A DNA stretch of 64,000 nucleotides, taken from NCBI RefSeq assembly GCF_014596565.1, contig NZ_NOIN01000002.1, positions 372,001 through 436,000 of the forward strand, written 5' to 3'. Positions within the stretch are counted from its first letter, which is position 1. Each line of letters begins with the position of its first letter. The notes beneath the pieces are model-generated. The model saw nothing but the letters and a program-made list of their open reading frames with translations. It did not search any database and had not been told where the DNA came from. Both the position numbers and the translations under genes were made by a program. Source of the stretch: Pseudomonas sp. PSB18 (GTDB lineage: Bacteria; Pseudomonadota; Gammaproteobacteria; Pseudomonadales; Pseudomonadaceae). Shown here one piece after another: positions 56,468-64,000 of the stretch.

Positions 56468-56623
56468 GTTGTTGCCCCCATCGCGGGTGAACCGCTGACG
56501 TGTGTTGTACAGAACCGTAATGAGCGCAGTGTAAAAAAGAATAGGCAGTGCTTTTCACTATATAAATGCCTATATTTGGCGAGAATTCTCGGCAAAAACC
56601 CTTTTCACGGAGGCGCATCCCCT
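56468..56623. promoter_or_regulatory. dadA-dadR divergent control region
   Basis: The 156-bp AT-rich gap between the divergent starts holds a perfect 12-bp palindrome CGAGAATTCTCG (56580-56591) close to dadR. The run CACTATATAAATGCCTATAT lies in the middle. These are plausible DadR (Lrp) sites and promoters for both genes; no -35/-10 pair was assigned. Confidence 0.5.
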
Positions 56624-57112
56624 GTGCGTACCAATACCCAGACCAAGCGCGAGCTGGACAAGATCGACCGCAACATCCTGCGCATCCTCCAGGCGGACGG
56701 GCGGATCTCCTTCACCGAACTGGGGGAAAAGGTCGGTCTCTCGACAACGCCCTGCACCGAGCGGGTACGGCGCCTGGAGCGCGAAGGGATCATCATGGGC
56801 TACAACGCCCGGCTCAACCCGCAGCATCTGAAGGGCAGCCTGCTGGTATTTGTCGAGATCAGCCTCGACTACAAGTCCGGCGACACCTTCGAAGAATTCC
56901 GACGTGCCGTGCTGAAACTGCCTCACGTGTTGGAATGCCACCTGGTGTCGGGGGACTTCGACTATCTGGTGAAAGCACGGATTTCCGAGATGGCCTCATA
57001 CCGCAAGCTGTTGGGCGACATTCTGCTCAAATTGCCCCATGTGCGGGAGTCCAAGAGCTATATCGTAATGGAAGAGGTGAAAGAGAGCCTGAACCTGCCG
57101 ATTCCGGATTGA
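56624..57112 (+). CDS. dadR: Lrp/AsnC-family regulator DadR
   Basis: Lrp-type regulator of 162 residues that responds to alanine and drives dadAX in P. aeruginosa. The N-terminal helix-turn-helix is IDRNILRILQADGRISFTEL, GLSTTPCTERVRRLEREGII. The C-terminal RAM effector domain is LLVFVEISLDYKSGDTFEEF, HVLECHLVSGDFDYLVKARI. The start is GTG at 56624 with GGAGG ten bases upstream. A similar gene named lrp in E. coli is 164 residues. Confidence 0.93.
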   Translation: MRTNTQTKRELDKIDRNILRILQADGRISFTELGEKVGLSTTPCTERVRRLEREGIIMGYNARLNPQHLKGSLLVFVEISLDYKSGDTFEEFRRAVLKLPHVLECHLVSGDFDYLVKARISEMASYRKLLGDILLKLPHVRESKSYIVMEEVKESLNLPIPD

Positions 57113-57243
57113 TCGTTCCCACGCGGAGCGTAGATCGTTCCCACGCTCCGCGTGGGAATGCAGCCAGGGACGCTCCGCGTCCCGGAAAAGCCGAACGCGG
57201 AGCGTCCGATGAGGCATTCCCACGCAGAGCGTGGGAACGATCT
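57113..57243. repeat. Second-type palindromic repeat cluster (CCCACGCTCCGCGTGGGAA)
   Basis: At least four copies of a repeat unrelated to the main REP core: GATCGTTCCCACGC, the palindrome TTCCCACGCTCCGCGTGGGAA (57138-57158), GGGACGCTCCGCGTCCC (57168-57184) and CATTCCCACGCAGAGCGTGG (57215-57234). They lie in alternating orientation and fill the gap between dadR and the YkgJ-family gene. Confidence 0.85.
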
Positions 57244-57245
57244 CG

Positions 57246-57599
57246 CTAGACCAACACCTGCCGATTGGCAGCCATGTACTCATGGATCTGCTTCTCGACC
57301 CTGGGATGGATCAACTCCACCGGGCGCCGCCCATTGGGACACGGCAACGTCGCCGTGGTGCCGAACAGCCTGCAGATCAGCGGCCGCTCGTCATACACGG
57401 TGCAACCGTTCGGCCCCAGGTGCACGCAGTCGAGGGCCTCCAGGGCGGCGTCCTGCTCGGCGCGGGTCTTGCGCGGCAGACGGGCCATTTCCTCGGGAGA
57501 CGTGGTCACCGGCCCGCAGCAGTCATGGCAGCCCGGTACGCACTCGAACGAGGGAATCTGCTGGCGCAGCGTGCGGATTTTCTGACTGTTGCAGCTCAT
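57246..57599 (-). CDS. YkgJ family cysteine-cluster protein
   Basis: A 117-residue protein with the CxxxCxxCC cluster FECVPGCHDCCGPVT near residues 18-32 and further cysteines in LDCVHLGPNGCTVYDERPLI and CPNGR. The family (UPF0153) is thought to bind zinc or an iron-sulfur cluster. No catalytic role is known. It is convergent with dadR across a block of repeats. Confidence 0.87.
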   Translation of the reverse strand: MSCNSQKIRTLRQQIPSFECVPGCHDCCGPVTTSPEEMARLPRKTRAEQDAALEALDCVHLGPNGCTVYDERPLICRLFGTTATLPCPNGRRPVELIHPRVEKQIHEYMAANRQVLV

Positions 57600-57745
57600 C
57601 GAGGCGGTTACCTGGTGGGGACTGCTCCGGATTCTGCCCTAAAAGCCCTATACCAGACAGCGCCAGCCGACCACTGTTGCTCACGGAGGAATCCGCGGCT
57701 TATGCTCCGTAAAATTTCTCAAACACAATAATCAGGATTACGCAC

Positions 57746-59059
57746 ATGAACGCCCGTGTTCAGCAACCTGTCCCGAGCCACGCGCACGCCGCCTCCTACT
57801 ACGCCGCCAGCAGCCTGCCGCAACCGGACCATCCGCTGCTGCAAGGCGAGCTGCTGGCGGATGTCTGCGTGGTCGGTGGCGGGTTCTCGGGGCTGAACAC
57901 GGCCATCGAACTGGCCGAACGCGGCATGAGCGTCGTGTTGCTGGAAGCGCACAAGATCGGCTGGGGTGCCAGTGGGCGTAATGGCGGCCAGTTGATCCGC
58001 GGCGTCGGTCATGGCCTGGACCAATTCACCCCGGTCATCGGCGCCGAGGGCGTGCGTCAGATGAAACTCATGGGCCTCGAGGCAGTGGAAATCGTCCGGC
58101 AGCGCGTCGAGCGTTTCCAGATCGCTTGCGATCTCACCTGGGGTTACTGCGACCTCGCCAACAAACCCGCCGACCTGGAAGGCTTCGCCGAGGACGCCGA
58201 GGAACTGCGCAGCCTGGGCTACCGCCACCCGACCCGGCTGCTGCAAGCCCATGAAATGCACAGCGTGGTGGGCTCGGACCGCTATGTCGGCGGCCTGATC
58301 GACATGGGCTCCGGCCATTTGCATCCACTGAACCTGGCCCTGGGCGAAGCCGACGCCGCGCAACGGCTGGGGGTCAGGCTGTTCGAGCAATCGGCGGTTA
58401 CCCGGATCGATTATGGTCCGGAAGTGAAAGTGCACACCCGGCAAGGTACGGTTCGCGCCAAGACCCTGGTGCTCGGCTGCAATGCCTATCTCAACGGCCT
58501 CAACCAGGAATTGAGCGGCAAGGTGCTGCCCGCCGGCAGCTACATCATCGCCACCGAACCTTTGAGCCAGGCTCAGGCCCAAGCGCTGTTGCCACAGAAC
58601 ATGGCAGTCTGTGACCAGCGGGTGGCGCTGGATTACTACCGGCTTTCGGCGGATCGCCGCTTGCTGTTCGGCGGCGCCTGTCATTATTCGGGTCGCGATC
58701 CGCAGGACATCGCCGCGTATATGCGTCCGAAGATGCTCAAGGTCTTCCCGCAGTTGGCGGAGGTGAAGATCGACTATCAATGGGGCGGAATGATCGGCAT
58801 CGGCGCCAACCGTCTCCCGCAGATCGGCCGCCTCAAGAATCAACCCAACGTGTACTTCGCCCAGGCCTATTCCGGCCATGGCGTGAACGCCACGCACCTG
58901 GCCGGCAAGCTGTTGGCCGAAGCCATCAGTGGGCAGCAAGGCGGTGGGTTCGATCTGTTCGCCCAGGTCCCGCACATCACCTTCCCCGGCGGCAAGCACT
59001 TGCGCTCGCCGCTGCTGGCGTTGGGGATGTTGTGGCACAGGTTGAAAGAGCTGGTTTGA
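57746..59059 (+). CDS. FAD-dependent amine oxidase, PauB/PuuB-like
   Basis: Flavoprotein of the DAO family, 437 residues. The FAD motif is VCVVGGGFSGLNTAIELAER near residue 40, followed by HKIGWGASGRNGGQLIRGVG, the covalent-flavin-like GASGRNGG motif of gamma-glutamylputrescine oxidases. The C-terminus has GGMIGIGANRLPQIGR and FAQAYSGHGVNATHLAGKLL. Context (pauR, dad cluster, MFS and aldehyde dehydrogenase) fits P. aeruginosa PA5309 (PauB4), which acts on gamma-glutamylated polyamines. Substrate is inference. A stem-loop repeat follows the stop. Confidence 0.88.
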   Translation: MNARVQQPVPSHAHAASYYAASSLPQPDHPLLQGELLADVCVVGGGFSGLNTAIELAERGMSVVLLEAHKIGWGASGRNGGQLIRGVGHGLDQFTPVIGAEGVRQMKLMGLEAVEIVRQRVERFQIACDLTWGYCDLANKPADLEGFAEDAEELRSLGYRHPTRLLQAHEMHSVVGSDRYVGGLIDMGSGHLHPLNLALGEADAAQRLGVRLFEQSAVTRIDYGPEVKVHTRQGTVRAKTLVLGCNAYLNGLNQELSGKVLPAGSYIIATEPLSQAQAQALLPQNMAVCDQRVALDYYRLSADRRLLFGGACHYSGRDPQDIAAYMRPKMLKVFPQLAEVKIDYQWGGMIGIGANRLPQIGRLKNQPNVYFAQAYSGHGVNATHLAGKLLAEAISGQQGGGFDLFAQVPHITFPGGKHLRSPLLALGMLWHRLKELV

Positions 59060-59088
59060 TCCGAATGACACTATAAGTGGTGCTGTTT

Positions 59089-59116
59089 GTGGCGAGGGGA
59101 TTTATCCCCTCGCCAC
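59089..59116. repeat. Palindromic repeat GTGGCGAGGGGA/TCCCCTCGCCAC
   Basis: A 12-bp perfect stem with a TTTA loop, a third repeat type common between Pseudomonas genes. It lies between the convergent oxidase and DUF1127 genes and could also slow transcription. Confidence 0.85.
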
Positions 59117-59119
59117 GGA

Positions 59120-59365
59120 TCAACCCCGCCAGAACGGCTTGAGGGCCTCCTCCCGCGCCTGCTGCGGATCCATCCCGATATCACGCAACTGTTCGGGTGT
59201 CAGCTCCAGCAAGACTCGACGTGTATGCAGACGATGCCAGAACAGGCCCCAGCGGCCCAGGCAGGTCGGAGCATTTCGAAACCTTGCGCCTCGAAGTTCC
59301 TTTTCCTGCCCAGCCTCCAGTTCCTGACTGTGTAGCGTCAGCCGCACATCGCTCAAGCCGTTCAT
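59120..59365 (-). CDS. DUF1127 domain protein
   Basis: An 81-residue protein ending in a DUF1127 motif, HRLHTRRVLLELTPEQLRDI followed by GMDPQQAREEALKPFWRG. DUF1127 domains are short Arg-rich modules; some bind RNA or affect phosphate and carbon control. AGGAG stands before the ATG at 59365. It is divergent from the MocR-type regulator, whose operator-like repeats lie between them, so it is a likely target. Confidence 0.88.
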   Translation of the reverse strand: MNGLSDVRLTLHSQELEAGQEKELRGARFRNAPTCLGRWGLFWHRLHTRRVLLELTPEQLRDIGMDPQQAREEALKPFWRG

Positions 59366-59427
59366 TTTTCATTGCTCCTGTTTACTTGGGTAGCCAGAGG
59401 TTTCATGATGCGCGGACGGCCAAAATC

Positions 59428-59512
59428 AATACAGATTCAACATCTGTATTTTATTTGCATACAGATAAGGCCTTTTTGCCACTGAATGCTGTTTTTACCG
59501 GCCAACTGTATT
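59428..59512. promoter_or_regulatory. Operator repeats for the MocR-type regulator
   Basis: The 181-bp gap between the divergent DUF1127 and MocR genes holds a perfect inverted repeat AATACAGAT/ATCTGTATT (59428-59436 and 59442-59450), a second direct copy ATACAGAT at 59459-59466, exactly 30 bp after the first (59429), and ACTGTATT at 59505-59512. Direct repeats about three helical turns apart are typical of MocR/GabR/PdxR operators. Confidence 0.65.
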
Positions 59513-59546
59513 GGTTACCTGCTACCCCACCTATCGAGAGCGCGCC

Positions 59547-60980
59547 ATGACCCTCTACGTGAACCTCGCCGAATTGCTCGGCACCCGCATCGAACAGGGT
59601 TTCTATCGCCCCGGCGACCGGCTGCCGTCGGTGCGGGCACTGAGCACGGAACATGGGGTCAGCCTGAGCACGGTGCAGCAGGCCTATCGCGTGCTGGAGG
59701 ACAGCGGATTGGCGATGCCGAAGCCCAAATCCGGCTATTTCGTTCCGGTCAGCCGTGAGTTGCCGGACCTTCCGGCGATAGGCCGTCCGGCCCAGCGTCC
59801 AGTGGATATTTCACAATGGGACCAGGTGCTGGAGTTGATACGCGCCGTGCCACGCAAGGATGTGGTGCAACTGGGGCGCGGCATGCCGGACATCCACTCG
59901 CCCACCATGAAACCGCTGCTGCGCAGCCTGGCCCAGATCAGCCGTCGGCAGGACATGCCCGGGCTGTATTACGACAATATCTACGGCAACCTCGCATTAC
60001 GCGAACAGATTGCCCGCCTGCTGCTGGATTCGGGCTGTCAGTTGGGAGCCAACGACCTGATTGTCACCACCGGCTGCCACGAAGCGCTGTCTGTCAGCAT
60101 TCGCGCCACCTGCGAACAAGGCGATATCGTCGCGGTGGACTCACCCAGCTTCCATGGCGCCATGCAGACCCTCAAGGGCCTGGGTATGAAGGCCATGGAA
60201 ATCCCCACCGACCCACTCACGGGCATCAGCCTGGAAGCCTTGGAACTGGCGCTGGAGCAATGGCCGATCAAGGCCATACAGTTGACGCCCAGCTGCAACA
60301 ACCCGCTGGGCTACATCATGCCGGAGGCGAACAAACGCGCGTTGTTGAGCCTGGCACAGCGCTTCGACGTGGCGATCATCGAAGACGATGTGTATGGGGA
60401 CCTGGCCTACACCTACCCACGACCGCGCACGATCAAATCCTTCGATGAAGATGGTCGCGTCCTGCTCTGCAGTTCTTTCTCCAAGACCCTGGCGCCGGGC
60501 CTGCGAGTGGGCTGGGTCGCACCGGGCCGGTACTTGGAGCGGGTGTTGCACATGAAGTACATCAGCACCGGCTCCACCGCGCCGCAACCGCAGATCGCCA
60601 TCGCCGAGTTCCTCAAGGGCGGGCATTTCGAACCCCATTTGCGCCGGATGCGCACACAGTACCAGCGCAATCGCGACGTGATGATCGACTGGGTCAGCCG
60701 ATACTTTCCGTCGGGCACCCGCGCCAGTCGTCCCCGGGGCAGCTTCATGCTGTGGGTCGAATTGCCCGAAGGTTTCGATACGCTGAAGCTCAACCGGGTC
60801 TTGCATGACCAGGGTGTGCAGGTCGCGGTCGGCAGCATTTTTTCGGCATCGGGCAAATACCGCAACTGCCTGCGGATGAACTACGCTGCCAAGCCAACGG
60901 CACAGATCGAGGAAGCCGTGCGTAAGGTAGGGGCCGCCGCCATCGCGCTGTTGAACGAAACCCAGGGCGACGGCGTCTGA
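59547..60980 (+). CDS. MocR-type regulator (GntR DNA-binding plus aminotransferase domain)
   Basis: Transcription regulator of 477 residues with an N-terminal GntR winged helix (GFYRPGDRLPSVRALSTEHG, VSLSTVQQAYRVLEDSGLAM, residues 15-60) and a C-terminal class I aminotransferase fold. The PLP lysine is in LCSSFSKTLAPGLRVGWVAP; SCNNPLGYIMPEANKR and IIEDDVYGDLAY bind the cofactor. MocR proteins sense PLP-linked amines or amino acids. The ATG at 59547 starts the HTH region directly. The operator repeats lie upstream, and the DUF1127 gene is divergent. The ligand is unknown. Confidence 0.92.
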   Translation: MTLYVNLAELLGTRIEQGFYRPGDRLPSVRALSTEHGVSLSTVQQAYRVLEDSGLAMPKPKSGYFVPVSRELPDLPAIGRPAQRPVDISQWDQVLELIRAVPRKDVVQLGRGMPDIHSPTMKPLLRSLAQISRRQDMPGLYYDNIYGNLALREQIARLLLDSGCQLGANDLIVTTGCHEALSVSIRATCEQGDIVAVDSPSFHGAMQTLKGLGMKAMEIPTDPLTGISLEALELALEQWPIKAIQLTPSCNNPLGYIMPEANKRALLSLAQRFDVAIIEDDVYGDLAYTYPRPRTIKSFDEDGRVLLCSSFSKTLAPGLRVGWVAPGRYLERVLHMKYISTGSTAPQPQIAIAEFLKGGHFEPHLRRMRTQYQRNRDVMIDWVSRYFPSGTRASRPRGSFMLWVELPEGFDTLKLNRVLHDQGVQVAVGSIFSASGKYRNCLRMNYAAKPTAQIEEAVRKVGAAAIALLNETQGDGV

Positions 60981-61040
60981 ATGCTACTTGGGGAAGCAGC
61001 CCCCGACACTCATCAACGCCAACAAGCGGAACGATCCTAC

Positions 61041-62609
61041 GTGAGATCCACACCGGTCCTGCCTGCGCTACTGCTTGTCGCCTCACTGTTGGGAGGCTGT
61101 GCCAGCGTTGATATCACCCGTGAGCCTTCCCAGGCGTTGCCGGCGTCCGAATCGTCATTCGGGCGCTCGGTCCAGGCCCAGGCCGCACCGCACGAAGGAC
61201 GCTCGGGATTCCGCCTGCTCTCCAACAGCACCGATGCCTTTACCGCCCGGGCCGAGCTGATTCGTAACGCGCAAAGCAGCCTGGACTTGCAGTACTACAT
61301 CGTTCACGACGGCATCAGCACCCGGATGCTGGTGGACGAGGTACTCAGGGCCGCCGACCGGGGCGTGCGCGTGCGGATCCTGCTGGACGACACCACCAGC
61401 GACGGCCAGGAAGAGATCATTTCGACCCTCGGCGTCCACCCGCAGATCCAGATCCGCCTGTTCAACCCGTTGCATCTGGGGCGCGCCACCGGCGTGACCC
61501 GCAGCCTCGGCCGGCTGTTCAACCTGTCGCTGCAACACCGGCGGATGCACAACAAGCTTTGGCTGGCGGACAACAGCATGGCCATCGTCGGCGGGCGCAA
61601 CCTGGGGGATGAATACTTCGATGCCGAACCTCACCTGAATTTCACCGATATCGACCTGCTTGGCGTCGGCCCGGTGGCCGAGCAACTGGGGCACAGCTTC
61701 GACCAGTATTGGAACAGTGCCCTGAGCAAGCCCATCGAACAGTTCCTGTCCCATCGACCCACCGCCAAGGACTTGGCCAACAGCCGCCTGCGCCTGCAAG
61801 AGTCCCTGGAGCAGACGCAGAAGGAGAACCACGCGCTGTACCAGCAGCTAACCACCTACCGGACCCAGCCGCGCCTGGATATCTGGCGCAACGAATTGGT
61901 CTGGGCCTGGAACCAGGCGTTGTGGGACGCGCCCAGCAAGGTGCTGGCCAAGGACGAGCCGGATCCGCACCTGTTGCTGACCACCCAGCTAGGCCCAGAA
62001 CTGACGGGCGTCAGCAAGGAGCTGATCATGATCTCGGCATACTTCGTGCCGGGTCAGCCTGGGTTGGTGTACCTGACCAGCCGCGCCGATGCCGGTGTGT
62101 CGGTAAGCCTGTTGACCAACTCCCTGGAAGCTACCGACGTGCCGGCGGTGCACGGCGGTTACGCGCCCTATCGCAAGGCGCTGCTGGAGCACGGTGTGCG
62201 GCTGTACGAGTTGCGGCGCCAGCCCGGCGACAAGGGCGGCAGCAGCCCTCACCTGTTCTATAGCAAGTCCTACGGAGAATCGGACTCGAGCCTGCACAGC
62301 AAGGCGATCATTTTTGACCGACAGAAGGCGTTCATCGGCTCATTCAATTTCGATCCGCGCTCAGTGCTGTGGAACACCGAGGTCGGCGTGTTGGTGGACA
62401 GTCCCGAACTCGCCGACCAGGTCCGTGACCTGGCCTTGCAGGGCATGGCACCGGCCCTGAGCTACCACGCGCGACTGGAAGATGGAAAGCTCGTCTGGAC
62501 CACTGAAGACAACGGCAAACTCCATGACCTGGATCGCGAGCCCGGCAGTTGGTGGCGCCGGTTCAATGCCTGGTTTGCGACGACCATCGGGCTGGAAAAA
62601 ATGTTGTAG
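61041..62609 (+). CDS. Phospholipase D family lipoprotein
   Basis: Lipid-anchored PLD-superfamily enzyme of 522 residues. The GTG at 61041 gives a lipoprotein signal (TPVLPALLLVASLLGGC). Two HKD motifs are HRRMHNKLWLADNSMAIVGG near residue 180 and SLHSKAIIFDRQKAFIGSFN near 420, as in cardiolipin synthase-like or phosphatidylserine-synthase-like PLDs. An ATG at 60981, right after the MocR stop, would hide the signal. It starts 60 bp after the MocR gene on the same strand. The envelope lipid substrate is unknown. Confidence 0.87.
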   Translation: MRSTPVLPALLLVASLLGGCASVDITREPSQALPASESSFGRSVQAQAAPHEGRSGFRLLSNSTDAFTARAELIRNAQSSLDLQYYIVHDGISTRMLVDEVLRAADRGVRVRILLDDTTSDGQEEIISTLGVHPQIQIRLFNPLHLGRATGVTRSLGRLFNLSLQHRRMHNKLWLADNSMAIVGGRNLGDEYFDAEPHLNFTDIDLLGVGPVAEQLGHSFDQYWNSALSKPIEQFLSHRPTAKDLANSRLRLQESLEQTQKENHALYQQLTTYRTQPRLDIWRNELVWAWNQALWDAPSKVLAKDEPDPHLLLTTQLGPELTGVSKELIMISAYFVPGQPGLVYLTSRADAGVSVSLLTNSLEATDVPAVHGGYAPYRKALLEHGVRLYELRRQPGDKGGSSPHLFYSKSYGESDSSLHSKAIIFDRQKAFIGSFNFDPRSVLWNTEVGVLVDSPELADQVRDLALQGMAPALSYHARLEDGKLVWTTEDNGKLHDLDREPGSWWRRFNAWFATTIGLEKML

Positions 62610-62624
62610 GGCTGTCCGCCCCTG

Positions 62625-63767
62625 TCAGGCAGGCTGTGTAGCCCCGAACGCACCTTGGCGCAACAACAGAATCACCAGCCCAAACGCCCCCGCCGCCATG
62701 AACAACGGCAGCGCATGCCCGCTGATCCATTGGCTACCCGCTCCCGCCACGAGGGGACCGATCAGGCAACCGATTCCCCACAGCTGGGCAATATGGGCGT
62801 TGGCCCGCACCAGCGCATCGTCACGGTAACGCTCACCGATCAGGATCAACGACAAGGTGAACAAGCCACCCGCACTAGCGCCGAACAGCACCCACAGCGG
62901 CCAGATCAGTACGGTATCGATCAGCAACGGAACCGCCAGACTCGATAAAGTCAGCACCACCGCGCAGCCCGTGAGCAAGGTTCGTCGGGACACATGATCG
63001 GCCAGGGCGCCAATGGGCAGTTGCAGCAAGGCATCACCGACCACCACGGTACTGACCATCGCCAGCGCGACGTCGGCACTGAACCCCTGGCGCAGGCAAT
63101 ACACCGGCAGCAATGTCAGGATCATCGCCTCGAAAGCCGCGAACAACGACACCGCCCAGGCGATCGCCGGCAGCCCTCGGCAAAATACCCACAAATCGCC
63201 AAACGTAACGCTACCGGCTTCACTGGTAGGCGCTCCACTGCGACCGAGCAACAGCAAAGGCGCCATCAGCAGCAGGCCGACGCCCACCCAGAATCCATAG
63301 TCGTGAACAGTACCCAGCGCACCGAGCAACAGCGGACCGGACAACTGGCTGAGGGCATAGCTGGCGCCATACAGCGCCACCAGCCGACCACGCCATTGTT
63401 CAACCACCAGTTGATTGATCCAGCTCTCGCCGAGGATGAACACCAGGGTCAGGACCACCCCGATCACCAGCCGCAGCACCAGCCAGACCGGGTAACTGGG
63501 CAACAGCGCCAGCAATCCGATGGACAGTGCCCCGCCCCACAGGCACAGGCGCATCAAGTTCGCAGTCCCAAACCGCGCCGTCAGACGGCTCGACACCTTG
63601 GCCCCGAGCAACACCCCAACCGCCGGCATGGCCGCCATTACCCCAATGGCGAACGAACCATAACCCCAGCCCTCCAGGCGCAGCGACACCAGCGGCATGC
63701 TGACTCCCAGGGCAAGGCCGACGCTCAGGACAGAGGCCAACACGGCGAAATAAGTCGCCCAACGCAT
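62625..63767 (-). CDS. MFS transporter
   Basis: Inner-membrane major facilitator transporter of 380 residues and about 12 helices. Loop motifs are VSSRLTARFGTANLMRLCLW near residue 58 and ADHVSRRTLLTGCAVVLTLS near 255. The family is the YcaD/CynX-like group; the substrate is unknown. The ATG at 63767 has CAGGAG upstream, while the frame to 63857 is unsupported. In P. aeruginosa a similar MFS gene (PA5311) stands beside the kauB/pauC aldehyde dehydrogenase, as here, so a polyamine role is possible. Confidence 0.9.
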   Translation of the reverse strand: MRWATYFAVLASVLSVGLALGVSMPLVSLRLEGWGYGSFAIGVMAAMPAVGVLLGAKVSSRLTARFGTANLMRLCLWGGALSIGLLALLPSYPVWLVLRLVIGVVLTLVFILGESWINQLVVEQWRGRLVALYGASYALSQLSGPLLLGALGTVHDYGFWVGVGLLLMAPLLLLGRSGAPTSEAGSVTFGDLWVFCRGLPAIAWAVSLFAAFEAMILTLLPVYCLRQGFSADVALAMVSTVVVGDALLQLPIGALADHVSRRTLLTGCAVVLTLSSLAVPLLIDTVLIWPLWVLFGASAGGLFTLSLILIGERYRDDALVRANAHIAQLWGIGCLIGPLVAGAGSQWISGHALPLFMAAGAFGLVILLLRQGAFGATQPA

Positions 63768-63814
63768 TTCCACACTCCTGTGGGTAGTCATCGATTCCGG
63801 ATCCCCCAAAACAA

Positions 63815-63903
63815 TGTGGGAGCGAGCCTGCTCGCGAAGCGGCGCAACATTCAACAAAGCTGTCGACTGTCATACCGCTATCGCGAGCAGGCTCGCTCCC
63901 ACA
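63815..63903. repeat. REP pair (REPIN)
   Basis: Inverted REP cores from TGTGGGAGCGAGCCTGCTCG to GCAGGCTCGCTCCCACA, between the aldehyde dehydrogenase and MFS genes. Confidence 0.92.
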
Positions 63904-63921
63904 GGGGATCAGCGTGTGCTG

Positions 63922-64000
63922 TTACAGCTTGATCCAGGTCGACTTCAGCTCGGTGTATTTGTCGAAGGCGTGCAGCGACTTGTCGCGGCCGTTACCCGAC
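63922..64000 (-). CDS. Aldehyde dehydrogenase, C-terminal end (cut by window edge)
   Basis: The last 25 codons, SGNGRDKSLHAFDKYTELKS then TWIKL and a TAA stop, match the C-terminus of NAD-dependent aldehyde dehydrogenases of the PuuC/KauB type. The rest lies outside the window. Next to the MFS gene and the PauB-like oxidase it is most likely the gamma-glutamylaminobutyraldehyde or 4-guanidinobutyraldehyde dehydrogenase (P. aeruginosa PA5312, kauB/pauC), which is inference from position. Confidence 0.75.
   Translation of the reverse strand, partial: SGNGRDKSLHAFDKYTELKSTWIKL

Overview
This window is a chromosomal segment of a Pseudomonas, most likely from the P. fluorescens group. The evidence is the gene order (algP, rsd/algQ, dsbB, hemY, hemDX, hemC, algR, argH, cyaA, rnk, cyaY, lptM, lysA, dapF, xerC, sutA, amtB, glnK, ubiK, yifB, rep, xpt, pauR, dadX, dadA, dadR), high-GC codon use, and many copies of the Pseudomonas REP element with core GAGCGAGCCTGCTCGCGA. 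From memory of P. aeruginosa PAO1, the order follows roughly PA5253 to PA5312. No prophage, insertion sequence, tRNA, rRNA or CRISPR array was seen.

Layout. 1-996 is the N-terminal part of a VgrG spike protein that runs off the left edge. 1.2-6.1 kb holds a LysE exporter, a small MscS-like channel, a YheS-type ABC-F ATPase, a TIGR02444 protein and the histone-like AlgP. 6.3-13.4 kb holds an FKBP isomerase and then the minus-strand block rsd, dsbB, hemY, hemDX, hemC and algR. Here hemD and hemX form one reading frame, and the sensor-kinase gene expected before algR is reduced to a short C-terminal remnant. 13.9-20.4 kb carries argH, a glutathione S-transferase, two small conserved proteins, cyaA and rnk. 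20.7-26.0 kb has cyaY and a DUF1289 gene divergent from the lptM-lysA-dapF-DUF484-xerC-HAD operon. 26.2-29.7 kb holds sutA, yjbQ, the nitrogen pair glnK-amtB and ubiK.

29.7-37.9 kb is an apparent accessory insertion between ubiK and yifB, which I recall as neighbours in other pseudomonads. It contains a GNAT-like orphan, a chemoreceptor, a three-gene periplasmic flavin dehydrogenase (triheme cytochrome c, Tat-exported small subunit, GMC subunit) and a histidine kinase. The kinase membrane domain aligns without gaps to the plant ethylene-receptor sensor domain, including the residues needed for copper and ethylene binding. This is the most interesting item in the window.

37.9-52.3 kb holds yifB, a periplasmic DUF4432 epimerase-like protein, a Cache chemoreceptor, a LysR regulator divergent from a MATE exporter, a GGDEF/EAL protein (ProE-like), the Rep helicase, xpt and an acetyl-CoA hydrolase/transferase. 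52.4-64 kb is an amine and D-amino-acid block: a cytochrome c5-type protein, pauR, dadX, ridA, dadA, divergent dadR, a YkgJ-family protein, a PauB/PuuB-like oxidase, a DUF1127 protein divergent from a MocR-type regulator with clear operator repeats, a phospholipase D lipoprotein, an MFS transporter and the end of an aldehyde dehydrogenase. D-alanine/L-alanine interconversion and oxidation (DadX, DadA, RidA, under DadR) sit beside polyamine breakdown (PauR, the oxidase, the aldehyde dehydrogenase).
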